From Brevibacillus sp. JNUCC-41 (GTDB lineage Bacteria; Bacillota; Bacilli; Bacillales; DSM-1321), in contig NZ_CP062163.1 in the NCBI RefSeq assembly GCF_014844095.1, positions 3,009,501 to 3,073,500 of the forward strand: 64,000 nucleotides of DNA, in the 5' to 3' direction. Made by a program: the position numbers and the translations under genes. How positions within the stretch are numbered: position 1 is the first letter of the stretch; each line of letters begins with the position of its first letter. This document shows, one piece after another, positions 26,278-37,000 of the stretch. The notes under the pieces were generated by a model that had not been told where the DNA came from, did not search any database, and saw only the letters and a program-made list of their open reading frames with translations.

Positions 26278-27117
26278 TTATTTCACCGTCTTTACAGTAA
26301 TTTTCTGACCTGTAGAAGTAAAAATAATGTTACCTGATTTATCTGTGCGATAAGTTTTGGCTTTCACTGAATTCAACCGTTTTACAACAGTAGAAGTAGG
26401 GTGCCCATATCCATTTTTCCCTACACTGATTACAGCGTATTTCGGTTTTGCTTTGTTAATGAAAGCTGAACTTGTTGATGTTTTTGCACCATGATGGCCG
26501 ACTTTGAGTACATCCACACTTGGTACCAGTTTTTTAGCCAGCATATCTGACTCTGCTTTTACTTCGGCATCACCTGTAAACAAGAACGTTTTTTTGCCGT
26601 GTTTAAGTAAAAGGACTGCACTCCAATTATTTAAGTCAGACTTAGCATATTCTTTAACAGGTGCAATGAATTTAAGGGAATTATCCTTAGCTTTAGTGTT
26701 GATTTCCACGCCAGTCTGCGCTTTTTTTATTGTAAGCTTCTTCTGCTTAACAGCTGTTAAAAAGTCTTTGTATGCTTGGGTAGTATGAGAAACTTTAGGG
26801 GCATACACAGATTTAACATTAAGCGATTTAATCACATAAGCCAGACCGCCCACATGATCCGCATCTGGGTGAGTGGATACTACTGCATTAAGTGTTTTTA
26901 CCTTTTGTTTTTTTAGGTAGGCTACAACTTCGTCGCCCTTTCCTTTACCGCCGCCATCGATTAAAACGTTTTCGTTACCTGTTTGAATAAGGATTGAATC
27001 CCCTTGTCCTACGTTGATGAAATGTACCTTCACATTTGAGGCTGCCTCGGTTGTTTTAAGTCCAGTGAATAAAGACAAAACAAGAACAGCGACCAGTAGA
27101 ATATTTATTTTCTTCAT
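26278..27117 (-). CDS. Secreted ComEC/Rec2-like metallo-beta-lactamase-fold protein
   Basis: A 279-residue exported protein: signal peptide at residues 1-26 (INILLVAVLVLSLFTGLKTTEA), then an MBL domain like the C-terminal domain of ComEC. Metal motif THPDADHVGG, FTGDAE and HHGAKTSTS are intact. ComEC-type domains may act on DNA, but a substrate for this free-standing secreted form is not established. Next to comK the gene is suggestive of a link to DNA handling, which is inference only. It is coupled to the DUF3006 gene. Confidence 0.88.
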   Translation of the reverse strand: MKKINILLVAVLVLSLFTGLKTTEAASNVKVHFINVGQGDSILIQTGNENVLIDGGGKGKGDEVVAYLKKQKVKTLNAVVSTHPDADHVGGLAYVIKSLNVKSVYAPKVSHTTQAYKDFLTAVKQKKLTIKKAQTGVEINTKAKDNSLKFIAPVKEYAKSDLNNWSAVLLLKHGKKTFLFTGDAEVKAESDMLAKKLVPSVDVLKVGHHGAKTSTSSAFINKAKPKYAVISVGKNGYGHPTSTVVKRLNSVKAKTYRTDKSGNIIFTSTGQKITVKTVK

Positions 27118-27429
27118 TTTTTCCCCTCCAAATAATAATTTACCATGTTTAACCGGGAAAATGGGGATTTGGGCATAATTTTCTTGGTGATAAAAAAAGG
27201 GAGATGGGCGTCTGGATCATGGTTAGGTGAAATGGGACTAGGTATTTATATCTAAGTGATAAAGCTATTAATTCACAGGTGAAAATCATTGGAAAATCTA
27301 TTACTCCCAGAATTTTATAAGAAGAATGTTGAAAGTAATATAGAAAGTTAGGATTACCAACAAAATATTTTATTACAGAGAATGTTGCTGAGTTTGTCCA
27401 CTGTTTTTTAAGGTTTGTACAATTTAAAT

Positions 27430-27558
27430 GTTGATTTCCCCTCCAGGCACTCGCTTTCCACGGGCGGTCCGGGAGCCTCCTCTGCGTGTTTGCGTTTGCG
27501 GGGTTTCCCTGGGACACGCTTTTCCCGCAGGAGTCTCGTACCTTTCGTTCCAATCAAC
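27430..27558. repeat. Bacillaceae intergenic repeat element (GACTCCTGCGGG type)
   Basis: 129 bases far richer in GC than the surroundings, bounded by inverted ends GTTGATT / AATCAAC. Read on the minus strand it has the core GAGACTCCTGCGGGAAAAGC and later GGAGGCTCCCGGAC and GGAAAGCGAGTGCCTGGAG. I recognise this as a repeat scattered between genes in many Bacillaceae. It carries no transposase and looks like a small non-autonomous or structured-RNA repeat. Confidence 0.8.
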
Positions 27559-27600
27559 TTTGTTTTAAAATTTAGATACAAACCCTTTTGGATACAAATT

Positions 27601-27632
27601 AAACCATGCAAATAAAACATTGCATGGTTTTT
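27601..27632. terminator. Hairpin downstream of the repeat
   Basis: AAACCATGCAA (27601-27611) pairs perfectly with TTGCATGGTTT (27620-27630), followed by TT. It can serve either strand. Confidence 0.65.
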
Positions 27633-27690
27633 ATGAGAAATAAGGGATTGGGGAAATTTTTTTACGATTAAACAATGGGGGTATAAGTTT

Positions 27691-27951
27691 GTGGATGATT
27701 ATTTCTTAATACAAAATATAATAGACACCCACGATGCAACAACAATTTTGTTCAATATTTCACAAACTATTCGCGAAAGGTTCTTATTTTTTTCTGAAAG
27801 TTCTTTTTTGATTTATACGTTTTATATCAAGAGATCGTTACTAGTAGATATAGGTATGGATATGCAATTAACAATCTTTTGCAAAAAACGTTATACGGAC
27901 TCTAAAATGATAGTGTTGGCGAATGGTTATAATAGGCGTATTGGTGATTAA
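27691..27951 (+). CDS. Hypothetical 86-residue protein
   Basis: A GTG start with GGGGG about 9 bases upstream opens 86 codons. The product has a hydrophobic middle (FLIYTFYIKRSLLVDIG) and no family I recognise. The AT-rich codon use is unlike neighbouring genes, so this may be a recent acquisition, a gene relic or a chance frame. Its stop is followed one base later by another short frame with a plausible ribosome site. Confidence 0.35.
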   Translation: MDDYFLIQNIIDTHDATTILFNISQTIRERFLFFSESSFLIYTFYIKRSLLVDIGMDMQLTIFCKKRYTDSKMIVLANGYNRRIGD

Positions 27952-27952
27952 A

Positions 27953-28060
27953 ATGACTAATTATGAACAGACGAGCCCGACCGGCCTATTATTCGTTAAG
28001 GAATGTGTCCTTAGAAATCGTTTAGTGCAAATCGTGAGTGATGTGATACACGGCGGGTAA
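27953..28060 (+). CDS. Hypothetical 35-residue peptide
   Basis: ATG at 27953 comes just after the stop of the preceding frame, with GGTGAT as a ribosome site overlapping that stop. The product begins MTNYEQTSPTGLLFVKE. The coupled layout is the only evidence for it. Confidence 0.25.
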   Translation: MTNYEQTSPTGLLFVKECVLRNRLVQIVSDVIHGG

Positions 28061-28448
28061 TGAAATTGGTTACTTTAGCATTGATTTTGTCCAAGCACCT
28101 CTTTCAATATAACTGTTTTCCTAACTTTCTCATCAATATGGGGAGTGCTCTTGGTTTGATGAGGGTGGAAATACCACTCCTACCTTTGCCAAGTAACATG
28201 TAAATAACTTTGATTTAAAGGTTCTCAAAACTAAAATGTTAAGGATATATGCACTTTGATTACATAGGTTATCCCTTGATAGAAAAACGATATTTCATGG
28301 CGCTAATGTTTGAACTAGCCAATTATATTTTGATTATGGAATATTCACAGGTGAATGTTACTTACAAAGAAGGGCCTCTGTATCCTTCATGAAATGCTCC
28401 AAACACCCATATTTAACAAACATATATAGTGGCGATGCCTGTAACTTG
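28061..28448. other. 388-base gap before yhjD
   Basis: No gene, repeat or clear terminator seen. A GGAGTG...CACTCC inverted pair near 28141-28175 is the only notable structure. Confidence 0.4.
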
Positions 28449-28823
28449 CTAATTCCTTGAACGGTGTTTTTTTTCGAAAAAGTAAGAACATAACAACTCT
28501 TCGGTTTTGTTGCGTAGGCGGGGATTGAAATAATTATGATGTTCCTCGTATCCTTTATATAAAAAACAATACATCGTGAAGGATTCATCGCGTTTGATTT
28601 CACTAACCTTAATATTCTCCTTGCGCAAATATCGCCTTACCTCGGCGAGTTCGTCTTGAACCACTTTTAAAATATGTTCGACTAGCTCCGAATAGGGCCT
28701 TTTTAATTTAAATGGACTAATTTCGATGACCTTGAGATCCCGGTTTAAGACTGTTATAACCATAGGGAGGTAGATGGCTTTTTCAATCATATTACGGTCA
28801 TCTTCTGGAATGCGGGTCATCAT
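28449..28823 (-). CDS. yhjD: YhjD-like conserved protein
   Basis: A 124-residue soluble protein, charged and helical (KPY..VEHILKVVQDELAEVRRYLRKE), with an aromatic C-terminal part KGYEEHHNYFNPRLRNKTEELLCSYFFE. Position immediately before yhjE-sipV-addB, as in B. subtilis, and general resemblance support YhjD. AAAGGAG lies 8 bases before the ATG. No function known to me. Confidence 0.65.
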   Translation of the reverse strand: MMTRIPEDDRNMIEKAIYLPMVITVLNRDLKVIEISPFKLKRPYSELVEHILKVVQDELAEVRRYLRKENIKVSEIKRDESFTMYCFLYKGYEEHHNYFNPRLRNKTEELLCSYFFEKKHRSRN

Positions 28824-29110
28824 GACCGCTCCTTTCTAATAGCACGGCTTTTAATATTAGTATGTATACCATGCAGAAAAAAGAACATTTGTTCTGTTTT
28901 TTTATCCTAATGTATTTTCAGTGTATATGCAAGCGTTTTTGATAAATCTAGAAATATTCGTTAACAAGATTATGTTTTCCGGAGTTAGGGAAAGTATGAA
29001 GGTATATGGGTAATAATTCTTGCAATTTCAGGGGAAAGTGATATATCTAAAATAAACAGTTTTTAATAAGTTTATGCTGCTTTGATAGCAGCATGTCGAG
29101 GGAGATAATT

Positions 29111-29725
29111 ATGGATTTGGTTACTATACGCGAGTGGTTTACACTTGATCATATATCTGCACTTATTCAGCAATATCGCTCATTCGGTCCAATTCCTGGG
29201 ATCTTACTGCCGATGCTGGAAGCTTTTTTGCCCTTTTTGCCTTTAGTGGTGTTCGTGCTAGCTAACGCAACGGCTTTTGGTCTCTGGTGGGGGTTTTTAT
29301 TTTCTTGGATTGGGGCGGTAGCGGGCTCTTATTTGATCTTTTGGATTATTAGAAGATATGGTCAAATGAGATTTTTCCGATTTTTGCAAAAGCATAAACA
29401 GGTGCAGAGGTTGATGGTTTGGGTGGAAAGTCATGGATTCGGTCCTTTGTTCATATTGCTCTGCTTCCCTTTTACACCTTCAGCCATCGTTAATATCGTG
29501 GCAGGACTTTCAAAAGTCAGTCCCTTGCAATATGGACTTGCAGTAGTGGGAGGGAAAGCGGTGATGATCTTTACGATCAGCTTCGTAGGTTACGATCTAG
29601 TATCCTTAATTCATAAACCTGTGCGTACGATCATTATCGGGATCGTCATCTTTATCCTATGGTATGTGGGGAAAAGACTTGAAGTCCGATTAAATAAAAG
29701 CATGAAGAGGGAAGAAGGACAATAA
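29111..29725 (+). CDS. yhjE: TVP38/TMEM64 (DedA-like) membrane protein YhjE
   Basis: A 204-residue integral membrane protein with four or five helices and the SNARE-associated/VTT domain: EAFLPFLPLVVFVLANATAFG, the GAVAGSYLIFWIIRRYG segment, and FPFTPSAIVNIVAGLSKVS with the conserved proline. VTT proteins are thought to move lipids across the bilayer. The ATG at 29111 has GAGGGAG upstream. The signal peptidase gene follows after 33 bases in the same direction. Confidence 0.9.
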   Translation: MDLVTIREWFTLDHISALIQQYRSFGPIPGILLPMLEAFLPFLPLVVFVLANATAFGLWWGFLFSWIGAVAGSYLIFWIIRRYGQMRFFRFLQKHKQVQRLMVWVESHGFGPLFILLCFPFTPSAIVNIVAGLSKVSPLQYGLAVVGGKAVMIFTISFVGYDLVSLIHKPVRTIIIGIVIFILWYVGKRLEVRLNKSMKREEGQ

Positions 29726-29758
29726 ATTAGTATATAAATGCAGTAGGGGTTGAACTAG

Positions 29759-30322
29759 ATGGAAAAAACAAACAAGAATTCTTTATCCGATTGGATAAAA
29801 CCAGCGATGATAGCTTTTGTTATTTACATCTTGATCCGTACATTTCTCTTTTCAAGCTATGATGTTGAAGGGAAGTCGATGCAGCCGACCCTAGAAGATG
29901 GAAATAAACTTGTCGTGAATAAAATCAATTACCATATTCATGATATCAACCGTTTTGACATTATTGTTTTTCATGCGAACTCACAAGAAGATTATGTTAA
30001 GCGAGTTATAGGGGTTGCAGGTGACCAAATTCGTTATAAAGATGATTGGCTATACGTAAATGGTGAGAAAGTGGATGAGCCTTATCTTCAGAAATTCAAG
30101 GAAGGTTTCCCGGGACAGGATTTTACGGGTGATTTTACATTAAAAGAATTGACGGATGTGACCAAAGTTCCCGAGGGCAAGCTTTTTGTCATGGGTGATA
30201 ATCGTCTTGAAAGTGCTGACAGCCGTCACTTTGGTTATATACCGGTTGAAAATGTTGTCGGTAAAGTGGATGTTCGATATTGGCCGGTGAAAGAATTCAA
30301 TTATAAATTTACAGGTGAATGA
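29759..30322 (+). CDS. lepB: Type I signal peptidase (SipV position)
   Basis: Signal peptidase I cleaves signal peptides from exported proteins at the outer face of the membrane. The 187-residue protein has one N-terminal helix (MIAFVIYILIRTFLF), the catalytic serine in GKSMQPTL, and the catalytic lysine in DYVKRVIGVAGDQI; GDNRLESADSRHFG completes the conserved boxes. It is the single-helix Bacillus type and occupies the place of sipV between yhjE and addB. A terminator follows. Confidence 0.95.
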   Translation: MEKTNKNSLSDWIKPAMIAFVIYILIRTFLFSSYDVEGKSMQPTLEDGNKLVVNKINYHIHDINRFDIIVFHANSQEDYVKRVIGVAGDQIRYKDDWLYVNGEKVDEPYLQKFKEGFPGQDFTGDFTLKELTDVTKVPEGKLFVMGDNRLESADSRHFGYIPVENVVGKVDVRYWPVKEFNYKFTGE

Positions 30323-30328
30323 TCGTGG

Positions 30329-30356
30329 AAGCCCAAAAATTATGTGGGCTTTTTCT
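30329..30356 (+). terminator. Terminator after signal peptidase gene
   Basis: AAGCCCA (30329-30335) pairs with TGGGCTT (30345-30351), followed by TTTC. Confidence 0.75.
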
Positions 30357-30512
30357 TTTGGGGAAAAACGCGAACGTACGATTGGTGTTTTTTCAGGGGA
30401 AACGTTAAAATAATAGAAAGTAAATCTAATTGGAAACAGAAACCTAGTCATGTTTACTAAAGTATTTCTGGTATGATGGATCTAGATATTATGTTGTAAG
30501 GGGGAAAAAGAG

Positions 30513-33500
30513 ATGTCACTCCGTTTTTTACTGGGAAGATCGGGTGCAGGGAAAACTTCGAATATATTGGACGAAATTCGCTCCAAATTGGCAGAAGATC
30601 CCGAAGGAAATCCAATTATCTACCTCGTTCCTGATCAGATGACGTTTCTATCTGAATATAAATTAATTAAAACACCAGGCCTTGCCGGAATGATCCGGAC
30701 ACAGGTTTTTAGTTTTAGCAGGCTTGCTTGGCGCGTTCTTCAGGAGACCGGGGGGATGAGCCGGCTGCATTTGGACAGCGTTGGCGTTAATATGTTGATA
30801 CGGAAGATCATGGATGATAAAAAGGAAGAATTAAAGATGTTTCGTCGTTCTGCTGATAAGCAGGGGTTCATTGCACAGATGGAGCTAATGCTGGCTGAAT
30901 TCAAGCAGTATTGCATCCAACCTGATGACATTCAAAACTATTTGGCCGAAACCTCACAGGCCGGCAGCGGCATTCAGGATAAACTGCATGATCTTGAATT
31001 GGTCTATCAGGCTTTTGAGGATGAAATGGTTAACAAATATTTGGACTCCGAGGACTACTTCACTTTACTGATCGAGAAAATGGCTGATTCTTCCTATATA
31101 AGGGAAGCGGATATTTATATCGATGGTTTTTATAGTTTGACTCCACAGGAATTATTGATTGTGGAAGAAATGATCAAGCTGTGCAGGAGTGTAACGATCT
31201 CGCTGACGTTAGATCAGCCCTATAGACATTACGCTCCGGATGATTTGCAGTTGTTCAGGCAAACGGGAAATCTATATCATCACCTTTATCAGGCTGGATT
31301 GAGGAATGGCATACCGATTTCAGAAGATCGGATCTTAGAAGGAACTGAAAGATTTGGAAAGAGCCAGGGACTGAATCATCTGGAAACTTACTTTGCCATT
31401 AGACCTGCCAAAGCGTTAGATCAGTCGCCTGATGTAACGATCGCCCAGGCAGTTAACCGCAGAGCCGAGATTGAAGGAGTTGCCAGGGACATCTTGTCGC
31501 TGGTCAGAAAGAAACAGCACCGTTTCAGTGATATTGCGATTTTAGTCCGGAATGGAGAAGCGTACGCAGATATTTTACAGACCGTTTTTCGGGATTATCA
31601 AATTCCCTTGTTCGTCGATTCCAAACGGACGATGCTGAATCATCCTCTGATTGAGCTGATTCGTTCCACTTTGGAGATCATCAATGGCTATTGGCGTTAT
31701 GAGCCGGTATTTCGTGCGATCAAGACGGAGCTTCTATTTCCGCTGCAAAATAACCACGATAGAATGCGCGAACAGGTAGATAAGCTGGAAAACTATGTGC
31801 TGGCCCGTGGCATTAAAGGAAGCAGGTGGACGTCCAAAGAACGTTGGACCTACCGGCGCTTCCGCGGACTGGAACTCGAGGACCGGAATCAAACAGATAA
31901 GGAAATGCAGCTTGAACAAGAGTTGAATGAGCTGAAGCAATTATTTACCGAGCCTATCTTGAAGCTCTCTAAACGTGTTAAAAAGGCTGTTAATGGCAGG
32001 GAATTGTGTGAAGCCCTTTATCTATATCTTGAAGAATTGCATGTACCGGAAAAATTGGAAAAGCTGAAACAAGAGGCAGAAGAAGCAGGTGATCTGGTAT
32101 CGGCAAGAGAGCATGAGCAAACATGGAATGCAGTTGTCGACCTATTGGACCAATTCGTTGAACTGCTGAGCGGGGAAGAGCTTTCCCTGAAACAATTTGC
32201 AGTTATCATTGAAGCTGGTCTGGAGTCTCTTGAATTTTCTTTGGTACCGCCGGCAATTGACCAAGTATTGGTCGCTAATCTAGATTTATCCCGCCTGGAT
32301 GATGTGAAGACAGCTTTTGTTATCGGCCTGAACGAAGGGGTTCTGCCAGGAAAAGCTGTATCTGATGGGATATTTTCAGATAGTGATCGTGAGGTGCTGC
32401 TGGCTGGTGGACTTGATGTTGCCCCAAGTTCAAAAGTGCGCCTGCTTGATGAGGAGTTTACAGCGTACAAAGCATTTACTACGCCTGCAGAGACCCTTTA
32501 TTTATCATATCCGCTTGCCGATGAGGAAGGGAAGGCACTTTTACCCTCATCCTATTTGAAACGGGTAAGGGACGTATTGCCCAACGTGTCCGATGTGTAT
32601 TATATGAACGATCCGTCCGATCTCCCTGCTGAGGAACAGGTGAAATATGCTGCAAATCATGATGTGGCCCTATCGTACCTGGCTGCCCAATTGCAGCTGA
32701 AAAAAAGGAACTATCCAATCCATTCACTATGGTGGGATGTATATAATGCCATTATGGATGATGAAACGGCCGGTCCTTCAGCAACTAAGGTTTTATCGAG
32801 CCTTTTTTATCAAAATAGAACAAAGAAATTATCTGGGGAAACAAGTAAGCAATTATACGGTGAGAGCATTCTTACAAGTGTATCCCGGATGGAAATGTTC
32901 AATAGCTGCCCGTTTTCCCATTATGCCGCTCATGGCTTGAAATTGCGGGAACGGCAAATTTTCCGTTTGGATGCTCCGGATATAGGCGAGATGTTCCATG
33001 GCGCGTTGAAAATGATTTCCGATTATTTAAAGGAACATGATATTCCTTGGTCTGCATTGACCCCGGAACAATGCTTGGAGCTGGCCAGAATTGCTGTGGA
33101 GAGACTTGCTCCTAAACTCCAAAATCAGATTTTGTTAAGTACGAACCGCCATCACTATCTACGCAGGAAACTGGAACATGTGATTGGACGGGCCTCTATC
33201 GTATTAAGTGAACATGCAAAGGTGAGCGGTTTTGCCCCAGTCGGATTAGAACTTGGATTCGGAAAAAATGGCGAGCTTCCCCCACTTTCTTTCACGTTGA
33301 AAAACGGTACGAAGATGGAATTGATCGGGCGGATTGACCGCGTGGATAAAGCGGAAGAAGATGAGGGTGTCTATTTGCGTGTGCTCGATTATAAGTCGAG
33401 TGAAAAGGAACTGAACATGAGTGAAGTGTATTATGGACTCGCACTGCAAATGTTGACATACCTAGATATCGTCGTCACCCATTCCAAGTCGCTAATAGGA

Positions 33501-34010
33501 AAAGAAGCGATTCCAGCCGGCGTTTTGTATTTTCATGTGCATAATCCCGTTGTTAAATCAAAGGGAATGCTCAGTTTGGATAAAATTGAAGAAGAAATTT
33601 ATAAAAGTTTTAAAATGAATGGACTTGTACTAGATCATTCAAATGTCATTCAGATGATGGATACCTCGCTTGATATTGAAAATTCGGGTAAGTCGGATAT
33701 CATTCCAGCCGGATTTAAAAAGGACGGATCCCTCCTTGCGGCTTCCAAAGTTGCCAGCAGGGAAGAGTTTTCGCTTCTGAATCATCATGTGCGCCGTATT
33801 TATCAGGAAGCTGGTGATCGAATGGTCGATGGTGATGTGGATATAACGCCATATAAATTAAAGGAAAAAACGCCGTGTACCTTCTGTTCCTTTAAATCTG
33901 TATGCCAATTCGACCAGTCACTGGAGGAAAACCAATTCAGGAATTTGGCACAGAAGAAACAAAATGACGTTCTTGAGCTATTAAGGGGGGAGGGAGAGAA
34001 CGATGAGTAA
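30513..34010 (+). CDS. addB: ATP-dependent helicase/nuclease subunit AddB
   Basis: AddB pairs with AddA in the RecBCD-like complex that resects double-strand breaks. The 1165-residue protein has an N-terminal Walker A (GRSGAGKT, residues 8-15), an inactive helicase middle as usual for AddB, and a C-terminal RecB-type nuclease with GRIDRVDKAEE and VLDYKSSEK. The iron-sulfur cluster cysteines are intact: one in FNSCPF and three in CTFCSFKSVC. addA starts inside its last codons. Confidence 0.97.
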   Translation: MSLRFLLGRSGAGKTSNILDEIRSKLAEDPEGNPIIYLVPDQMTFLSEYKLIKTPGLAGMIRTQVFSFSRLAWRVLQETGGMSRLHLDSVGVNMLIRKIMDDKKEELKMFRRSADKQGFIAQMELMLAEFKQYCIQPDDIQNYLAETSQAGSGIQDKLHDLELVYQAFEDEMVNKYLDSEDYFTLLIEKMADSSYIREADIYIDGFYSLTPQELLIVEEMIKLCRSVTISLTLDQPYRHYAPDDLQLFRQTGNLYHHLYQAGLRNGIPISEDRILEGTERFGKSQGLNHLETYFAIRPAKALDQSPDVTIAQAVNRRAEIEGVARDILSLVRKKQHRFSDIAILVRNGEAYADILQTVFRDYQIPLFVDSKRTMLNHPLIELIRSTLEIINGYWRYEPVFRAIKTELLFPLQNNHDRMREQVDKLENYVLARGIKGSRWTSKERWTYRRFRGLELEDRNQTDKEMQLEQELNELKQLFTEPILKLSKRVKKAVNGRELCEALYLYLEELHVPEKLEKLKQEAEEAGDLVSAREHEQTWNAVVDLLDQFVELLSGEELSLKQFAVIIEAGLESLEFSLVPPAIDQVLVANLDLSRLDDVKTAFVIGLNEGVLPGKAVSDGIFSDSDREVLLAGGLDVAPSSKVRLLDEEFTAYKAFTTPAETLYLSYPLADEEGKALLPSSYLKRVRDVLPNVSDVYYMNDPSDLPAEEQVKYAANHDVALSYLAAQLQLKKRNYPIHSLWWDVYNAIMDDETAGPSATKVLSSLFYQNRTKKLSGETSKQLYGESILTSVSRMEMFNSCPFSHYAAHGLKLRERQIFRLDAPDIGEMFHGALKMISDYLKEHDIPWSALTPEQCLELARIAVERLAPKLQNQILLSTNRHHYLRRKLEHVIGRASIVLSEHAKVSGFAPVGLELGFGKNGELPPLSFTLKNGTKMELIGRIDRVDKAEEDEGVYLRVLDYKSSEKELNMSEVYYGLALQMLTYLDIVVTHSKSLIGKEAIPAGVLYFHVHNPVVKSKGMLSLDKIEEEIYKSFKMNGLVLDHSNVIQMMDTSLDIENSGKSDIIPAGFKKDGSLLAASKVASREEFSLLNHHVRRIYQEAGDRMVDGDVDITPYKLKEKTPCTFCSFKSVCQFDQSLEENQFRNLAQKKQNDVLELLRGEGENDE

Positions 34011-37000
34011 AACGAAAATTCCTGCTCTGCCAGGAGATGTGACTTGGACGGAAGATCAATGGAAGGCGATATGGGCTAAAGATCAGGACATTCTGGTTGC
34101 GGCTGCTGCAGGTTCAGGGAAAACAGCGGTGCTGGTCAATCGGATTATTCAAAAAGTCATTTCCGAAGAAGATCCAATCGATGTTGATGAACTGCTCGTC
34201 GTTACATTCACCAATGCCTCGGCTGCCGAAATGCGCCATCGGGTAAGTGAGGCATTGGAAAAAGCGATCAATGATAATCCGCATTCACAGCATTTGCGTA
34301 AGCAGTTGAGCTTGATTAATCGTGCTTCGATTTCCACACTTCATTCCTTTTGTTTAGAGGTGATCAGGAAGTATTATTATCTGACTGATATCGACCCGGG
34401 CTTCCGGATTGCAGATTCTACTGAGATACAGCTGCTCCGTGATGAAGTGATGGAAGAGCTTTTCGAGGAGCAGTATGGCCAAAGTGACAATGAAGAGTTC
34501 TTTAATTTGGTTGATGCCTTCACAAGCGATCGAAACGATGATGCGCTTCAGAATATCGTTCGATCGCTGCATGATTTTTCGCAATCGAATCCAGATCCGG
34601 CCCGCTGGCTCGATGGTGCTGCTAGCATGTATGAGTTGGCAGATGATGATGGAATTGATGATCTTTCGTTTATCGATTCATTGAAGTTCGATATTGGCTT
34701 GCAATTGGACACTGCCAGGGACTTATTGGAACGCTCGCTTGCGTTGACCAAAATCCCTGGAGGTCCGGCACCAAGGGCTGAGAACTATATAGCTGATCTT
34801 GCCCTGGTTGCTAAACTTTCGGAAGTGAAGGACCAATCCTGGAACGCTCTTTATGAAGAAATCCAAAATGTGAAATTTGGTACGGCAAAACGCCTTACTG
34901 GTGGAGATTTTATCAAAGAAGTTACGGATGAGGCTACCAAGTATCGAGATAAGGCGAAGAAGATCATCAAATCGTTACAGGAAGAGTTATTTTCCCGTAA
35001 ACCGGAAAGCTATCTGCGGGATATAAGGGAACTCAAGAGCTATGTCGATACACTTGTAATGCTTGTTAAACAGTTTGACGATCGTTTTTTTGCTGCAAAA
35101 GCAGAAAAGAACTTGGTGGATTTCGCCGATTTGGAACATTATTGTCTTCAAATTTTGACAGGGGAAACTGTGGATGGTGAACGAAAACCTTCAGCCGCAG
35201 CCGTAGAATACAGGAACCAGTTCAAAGAAGTACTCGTAGATGAGTATCAGGATACGAACCTTGTCCAGGAATCCATCTTAAAGCTGGTGACGGCTGATGG
35301 CGAATATAATGGGAATCTTTTCATGGTTGGCGATGTCAAGCAGTCCATTTACCGGTTCAGGCTTGCGGAACCGAATCTCTTCCTTGGAAAATACACACGT
35401 TTTACCCATGATGGTGTCGATTCCGGACTGAAAATTGATTTAAACCGCAATTTCCGGAGCCGTAAGGAAGTTCTCGATGGGACCAATTTTCTGTTTCAAC
35501 AGTTGATGGGCATTACAGTCGGCGAGATTGATTATGATGAAGATGCCCAATTGAAAAAAGGTGCCCCATATCCCGAAGACGATCCAAATCCGATTGAACT
35601 TCATTTAATCGATGGAACAGCCGATCCGGAAGCTCATTCGGAAACGGAAGGATCGGATGGCGGGTTTGAAGCCGAGGAGCTTGAAAAAGCACAACTTGAA
35701 GCAAGGCAGATGGCCAAGCTCATCAAAAAGGCTATAAGCGAAAAGCATCGGATATATGATACGAAAACCAAAAGGTACCGATCTGCCACTTATCGAGACA
35801 TGGTCATTCTTCTTCGTTCGATGCCATGGGCACCGCAAATCATGGAGGAATTTAAAAAGCAGGGCATTCCGGTATATGCCAATTTATCGACAGGGTATTT
35901 TGAAGCGACCGAAGTGGCCATCATGATTTCCTTATTGAAGGTGATAGATAACCCGCAACAGGATATCCCATTGGCATCCGTTCTCCGTTCACCTATCGTC
36001 GGGCTGGATGAAGAAGAGATGTCACAGGTGCGTTTATTCCATACAGGAAGTTATTACGAAGCGCTAGCTGATTTTTACAGGAAGAGTGACCCGGAAGAAC
36101 ATCCGGGGCTTTATGAAAAAGCCTCTGCTTTTTATAAAAAACTAGTGAAGTGGAGGAAGCTTGCCAGGCAGGAAGCATTATCGGATTTGATCTGGCTACT
36201 ATACCGCGAAACGCAGTTTTATGATTTTGCAGGTGGGATGCCGGGTGGCAAACAGCGTCAGGCCAATTTAAGAGCGCTCTATGACAGGGCAAGGCAATAT
36301 GAAGCAAGTTCTTTCCGCGGTCTGTTCCGTTTCTTGCGTTTTATAGAAAGGATGCAAGAACGTGGGGATGATTTAGGTGCAGCTCGGGCTTTAGGGGAAC
36401 AGGAAGATGTGGTCCGGCTGATGACGATTCACTCCTCAAAGGGGCTTGAGTTCCCGATTGTGTTCATTGCCGGCCTTTCCAAGCAATTCAATATGATGGA
36501 TTTACGCAAGGCCTACTTACTGGATAAGGATTATGGCTTTGCGGCAAAGTATGTGAATTCCGAATTACGGATCACTTTTCCATCCCTCCCTCAATTGGCT
36601 TTCAAGAAAAAAAAGCAGCTTGAATTAATTGCCGAGGAAATGCGTGTCCTCTACGTGGCGCTTACAAGGGCTAAGGAAAAGCTATATTTGATTGCCAGTA
36701 TCAATGATGCTGAAAAAACGCAGCAGAACTGGGAAAGCAATGCGGCACATGGAGAGTGGCTATTGAAGGACTATGTCCGGGCAGGTGCAAAAAGTTATCT
36801 TGATTGGATTGGTCCATCCCTTGTCCGACATCGGGATTCTCTTGGTGCTGCAGGTCTTGGCTTGGAAATGGAGTCGCATCCATCGAATTGGTCCATTTCC
36901 GTCATACCAAGTGAAGAGCTTGCTGTTCTGGACGAGGAAGAGGCACTGGTTCAAGAGCAAATGCTTGATCATGTCCAGAAATCGGAGAAGGTCGGTATTA

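Larger units (their letters stand above)
27118..27690. other. 573-base gap holding a repeat element and a terminator
   Basis: No gene supported. The stretch contains the conserved Bacillaceae repeat at 27430-27558 and the hairpin at 27601-27632. The remaining 300 bases next to the MBL gene are AT-rich and should include its promoter. Open frames across the repeat on the minus strand are by-products of its GC-rich composition. Confidence 0.6.

Noticed and set aside
27149..27620. Minus-strand frames across the intergenic repeat
   Set aside because: They arise from the GC-rich repeat element, which is non-coding in the Bacillaceae copies I recall.
28358..28603. Minus-strand frame overlapping the end of yhjD
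   Set aside because: It shares most of its length with yhjD in another frame and has no ribosome site of its own.
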